DNA from: Actinomycetota bacterium
GTDB taxonomy: Bacteria > Actinomycetota > Actinomycetes > Actinomycetales > Microbacteriaceae
Length of the DNA: 41,275 bases
Direction of reading: 5' to 3'
NCBI GenBank assembly: GCA_018268435.1
Contig: JAFDWP010000209.1
Span: forward strand, 1-41,275
This document shows positions 41,174 to 41,275 of the stretch, piece after piece; positions within the stretch are counted from its first letter, which is position 1, and each line of letters opens with the position of its first letter. A program made the translations under genes and the position numbers. The notes beneath the pieces were generated by a model. That model did not search any database and was not told the origin of the DNA. It saw only the letters and a program-made list of their open reading frames with translations.

Positions 41174-41275
41174 ATGTCCGACGCGGACACCGATCGGCAG
41201 CACGCCGACGGGACGCCTGATCCGGAACCCAGGACGGCCGAAGAGGAACTCTCGGCCTGGTTCGCGGATTCCGAC
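41174..41275 (+). CDS. Unknown protein, N-terminal 34 residues only
   Basis: Begins M-S-D-A-D-T-D-R-Q and is very acidic and hydrophilic as far as the window reaches. ATG 41174 has GGGGGA upstream and a probable -10 box. No family can be assigned from this fragment. Confidence 0.5.
   Translation, partial: MSDADTDRQHADGTPDPEPRTAEEELSAWFADSD

Noticed and set aside
1..41275. tRNA, rRNA or known riboswitch genes
   Set aside because: No cloverleaf-forming T-loop (GTTCGA-type) context, rRNA core sequence or recognisable riboswitch was found in the intergenic regions by eye.

Overview
The window is GC-rich (about 70%), densely coding DNA from a high-GC Gram-positive bacterium. The ribosomal proteins, the menaquinone and FprA genes, frequent GTG/TTG starts and the many CCTTCGACAGGCTCAGGGA-type intergenic repeats point to the actinobacterial family Microbacteriaceae, most likely Microbacterium or a close relative. 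No rRNA, tRNA, transposase, integrase, phage gene or CRISPR array was seen.

Layout. (1) 1-5.0 kb, menaquinone and redox block: 5' part of an isochorismate synthase (menF, minus), a DUF402 protein, the menaquinone methyltransferase menG, a polyprenyl diphosphate synthase that would make the quinone side chain, and an FprA-type ferredoxin-NADP reductase, facing a small lipoprotein. (2) 5.1-10.25 kb, mixed housekeeping genes: alpha/beta hydrolase, GntR regulator, YajQ-family RNA/nucleotide-binding protein, a 47-residue membrane peptide, two membrane proteins of unknown function (one with a possible ATC start) and a conserved CxxC protein. (3) 10.3-15.0 kb, str operon: rpsL-rpsG-fusA-tuf, with a textbook promoter and a structured leader, followed by an orphan MT0933-type antitoxin-like gene. 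(4) 15.5-25.4 kb, S10 and spc operons: rpsJ-rplC-rplD-rplW-rplB-rpsS-rplV-rpsC-rplP-rpmC-rpsQ-rplN-rplX-rplE, then a hairpin and new promoter, then rpsH-rplF-rplR-rpsE-rpmD-rplO. rpsN (S14) is missing from its usual place. (5) 25.4-28.25 kb: secY-adk-map. (6) 28.25-30.6 kb: repeat-rich DNA around an orphan AbiEi/DUF559-like gene, then a membrane-anchored DsbA-like thioredoxin. (7) 30.6-33.8 kb, alpha operon: infA-rpmJ-rpsM-rpsK-rpoA-rplQ, with palindromic repeats in its spacers. (8) 33.8-39.4 kb, an accessory insert between rplQ and truA: a glycosyltransferase pair (GT2 and a polytopic GT39-like enzyme), a divergent GtrA flippase-like gene and an acyl-CoA ligase, bounded by repeats. (9) 39.4-41.3 kb: truA, an endonuclease/exonuclease/phosphatase-fold protein and the start of an unknown gene.

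Signals not explained by the genes: a family of five exactly 70-nt palindromes built from four GAGACTCCAC-like blocks, confined to intergenic DNA between 28.3 and 37.5 kb; about 80 copies of GGATCC, several times the base-composition expectation, scarce inside ribosomal genes; a strict TAnnnT-N6-start-codon arrangement at ten genes, implying leaderless mRNAs; a dispersed intergenic repeat read in frame as the tail of ribosomal protein L22; and three tandem arrays (16-17, 31 and 54 bp units). All calls rest on reading the sequence and on knowledge of the families; nothing was searched or computed.
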